6,179 nt of DNA, from NCBI GenBank assembly GCA_903921605.1, contig CAIXQV010000288.1, positions 1-6,179 of the forward strand, in the 5' to 3' direction. Below are positions 4,498-6,179 of the stretch, in pieces. Each line of letters starts with the position of its first letter. Within the stretch, counting starts at the first letter, position 1. The DNA comes from an uncultured Planctomycetaceae bacterium. Its GTDB lineage: Bacteria; Planctomycetota; Planctomycetia; Planctomycetales; Planctomycetaceae. The position numbers and the translations under genes are program-made. The notes under the pieces are model-generated. The model was not told where the DNA came from, did no database searches, and saw nothing but the letters and a program-made list of their open reading frames with translations.

Positions 4498-6179
4498 ATG
4501 AAACTTCAAATCGTTTTTCTCGCCGCGGCGATGCTGCTGCCGAACGCATCAGATGCGGAGGACTGGAGTCAGTCCCAGATCGAAAAGCTTCCGGCTGGTG
4601 AAAAACCAATCTCCCTATTCAACGGTAAAGATCTGGACGGTTGGGTAGGTTTCACGGACAAATACTTTGCCGTAGAAGATGGCATCATCGTTGGTCGCAA
4701 TTCTCAGGAAAACGCGCCGAAGTCCAGTACTTATCTGCTGACAAAGAAGACGTTTGGGAATTTCCGACTGATCTTTGAGAGTCGACTGGTCACGAGCGAA
4801 ATGCATTCGGGAATTGCGTTTTGGGGCAAACCCATCACTAAAGACGAAGGGCCGTTTACGTTTCAGGGACACTTGGTGATGTATCCCTCGGCGTACGGCT
4901 ACTACGATCTGTTCGGCCGTAACAGTGTGTTCAAGGACACGTTGGGAGTGGCACAGAAAGTCGGAAAGCAGCACGACTGGAATCGGATGGAAATTCTGGC
5001 CACGGGGCATCGGATCCGACATGTTGTCAATGGACAGCTGGTTGCTGACTGGTCTGATCCTCAGCCGGAGACCTGTGTAGTTGGTCCCATCGGCCTGCAA
5101 CTGCATTCCAACAAGGTCGCTCAGGAGGTTCAGTGGCGTGGATTGATTCTGACTGAGAATCCGACCGACCAGCTCGTGACGGCAGAGAGTCGCGACGCAG
5201 GTCTGATCACGGATGGCGATCCTGCCGAGTCAGGTCTGTATGCTCCAAGACTCAAGGACATCGACACGCGTATGCAGCACTTTGTCGATACGAAGCAAAC
5301 GTCCGGAGTTGTCACGCTGGTGGCTCGCCGTGGTCGCGTGGTTCATCTGGGTGCTGTCGGGAAAGCTGACATTGCGGCTGATCGAGCGATGAAGACGGAC
5401 ACCGTGTTTGCAATTGCGTCGATGACCAAGCCGATCACGGCCGCAAGCGTGATGATTCTGCAGGACGAAGGAAAACTGACGCTGGATGATCCGGTTTCAA
5501 AATACATCCCGGCCTTTAAAGACACAAAAGTCACGGGCGGCAAGTCGCCAGCGCGAGAAATCACGATTCGTGATTGCCTGATGCACACCAACGGCCTTGT
5601 CAGCGATCAGCGGAATGTCGGGTCTCTGGAGAACACTGCGGACCTCCTGGCGAAAACAGAACTGGCCTTCGAGCCCGGCTCAAAATGGCAATACGGTCCT
5701 GGCCTGAGCGTGGCGGGACGTGTCGTCGAAGTCGTTTCCGGTAAATCATTCGACACATTCCTGACCGAACGTATTTTTGCTCCGCTGGAAATGAACCAGA
5801 CGACATTCCATCCTTCTCCGGAACAGCTTGATCGGCTGGCTCTGCTGTATCAGCCGACGGCCGACAAGAAGGAACTGGAGCGAGGCAACCATTGGCTATT
5901 CGAAGTGACCCCGGAGACATCGCCGAATCCATCCGGTGGATTGTATTCTGCGGCCAGTGATCTTGTTCGCTTCTACCAAATGGTGCTAAACGGCGGCGAT
6001 CTGAATGGCAAACGCATTCTCAGTGCTGACGCGGTGAAGCAGATGACATCGTTGCAGTCGGGAGAACTTTCCACCGGATTCACTCCGGGCAATGGCTGGG
6101 GACTCGGCTTCTGTCTTGTGCGAGAACCCGTGGGAGTTACGGAAATGCTGTCACCAGGCACCTTTGGACACGGCGGAGC
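4498..6179 (+). CDS. Secreted DUF1080 (3-keto-disaccharide hydrolase) - serine hydrolase (class C beta-lactamase fold) fusion, 3' end outside window
   Basis: The frame is open from ATG 4498 to the right edge, 560 codons plus two bases. Residues 1-20 form a signal peptide (MKLQIVFLAAAMLLP, likely cut after SDA). A DUF1080 domain spans about 36-219: opening ISLFNGKDLDGW (38-49), then SGIAFWG (104-110), DWNRMEI (160-166) and GPIGLQLH (196-203). DUF1080 is a concanavalin-like fold linked to 3-keto-glycoside hydrolysis. After a linker of about 30 residues, a class C beta-lactamase / family VIII esterase domain begins near 250. Its nucleophile motif is SMTK (Ser308, Lys311), followed by HTNGL (363-367) and Tyr399 in WQYGPG. 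HGG (558-560) is the third motif, cut by the edge. Tyr-Gly-Pro replaces the Tyr-x-Asn of true beta-lactamases, so esterase or peptidase activity is likelier than antibiotic resistance. The likely location is periplasmic or extracellular. There is no clear ribosome binding site; the start is set by the signal peptide. Confidence 0.92.
   Translation, partial: MKLQIVFLAAAMLLPNASDAEDWSQSQIEKLPAGEKPISLFNGKDLDGWVGFTDKYFAVEDGIIVGRNSQENAPKSSTYLLTKKTFGNFRLIFESRLVTSEMHSGIAFWGKPITKDEGPFTFQGHLVMYPSAYGYYDLFGRNSVFKDTLGVAQKVGKQHDWNRMEILATGHRIRHVVNGQLVADWSDPQPETCVVGPIGLQLHSNKVAQEVQWRGLILTENPTDQLVTAESRDAGLITDGDPAESGLYAPRLKDIDTRMQHFVDTKQTSGVVTLVARRGRVVHLGAVGKADIAADRAMKTDTVFAIASMTKPITAASVMILQDEGKLTLDDPVSKYIPAFKDTKVTGGKSPAREITIRDCLMHTNGLVSDQRNVGSLENTADLLAKTELAFEPGSKWQYGPGLSVAGRVVEVVSGKSFDTFLTERIFAPLEMNQTTFHPSPEQLDRLALLYQPTADKKELERGNHWLFEVTPETSPNPSGGLYSAASDLVRFYQMVLNGGDLNGKRILSADAVKQMTSLQSGELSTGFTPGNGWGLGFCLVREPVGVTEMLSPGTFGHGG

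Noticed and set aside
4615..5106. 163-codon minus-strand frame and further minus-strand frames up to 6161
   Set aside because: They are antisense shadows of the DUF1080-serine hydrolase gene, which is open throughout and carries family motifs.
4498..6179. Antibiotic-resistance beta-lactamase
   Set aside because: The fold and SxxK/HGG motifs are shared with esterases and peptidases; the Tyr-x-Asn motif is absent and the DUF1080 fusion points to glycan or ester chemistry.
1..6179. CRISPR array, toxin-antitoxin pair, insertion sequence or prophage
   Set aside because: No regularly spaced direct repeats, small-gene toxin pairs, transposase, integrase or phage structural motifs were found on either strand.

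Overview
The window most likely comes from a planctomycete (Planctomycetota) chromosome. This is inferred from a small membrane protein that opens with an NPYEAP motif, a secreted DUF1080 protein, a LysM protein with an N-terminal anchor and a long low-complexity linker, mostly weak ribosome binding sites, and long palindromes in the spacers between genes. No tRNA, rRNA, CRISPR array, transposase or known defence locus is visible. The gene content is mostly housekeeping and envelope functions, with one unusual enzyme fusion.

Layout from left to right. Positions 2-280 (+) hold the last 92 codons of an unrecognised, very basic protein that begins outside the window. Convergent to it, 312-953 (-) encodes an AlkA/MAG-type DNA-3-methyladenine glycosylase with the helix-hairpin-helix and catalytic Asp in place. 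Divergent from that gene across 81 bp, 1035-1613 (+) encodes a four-helix membrane protein of unknown function. Its convergent spacer with mscL (1772-2221, -) carries a long perfect palindrome at 1658-1719. Next come a LysM-domain single-pass envelope protein (2423-3223, -), then a spacer with a second, larger palindrome (3416-3483), then a classical SDR oxidoreductase (3518-4306, -).

A 191-bp divergent region with a good sigma70-type promoter on the minus strand separates the SDR gene from the longest gene, 4498-6179 (+). That gene is open to the right edge. It encodes a secreted protein fusing a DUF1080 (3-keto-disaccharide hydrolase / concanavalin-like) domain to a class C beta-lactamase-fold serine hydrolase. 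It is cut just at the third active-site motif (HGG).

How the genes work together: the glycosylase (alkylation repair) and MscL (osmotic safety valve) are independent housekeeping functions. The LysM protein probably works at the cell envelope. The SDR and the DUF1080-serine hydrolase are divergent and could be co-regulated parts of a carbohydrate or ester catabolic module, but only their arrangement supports this. The most interesting items are the two-enzyme fusion and the two unrelated intergenic palindromes, which look like copies of dispersed repeats.
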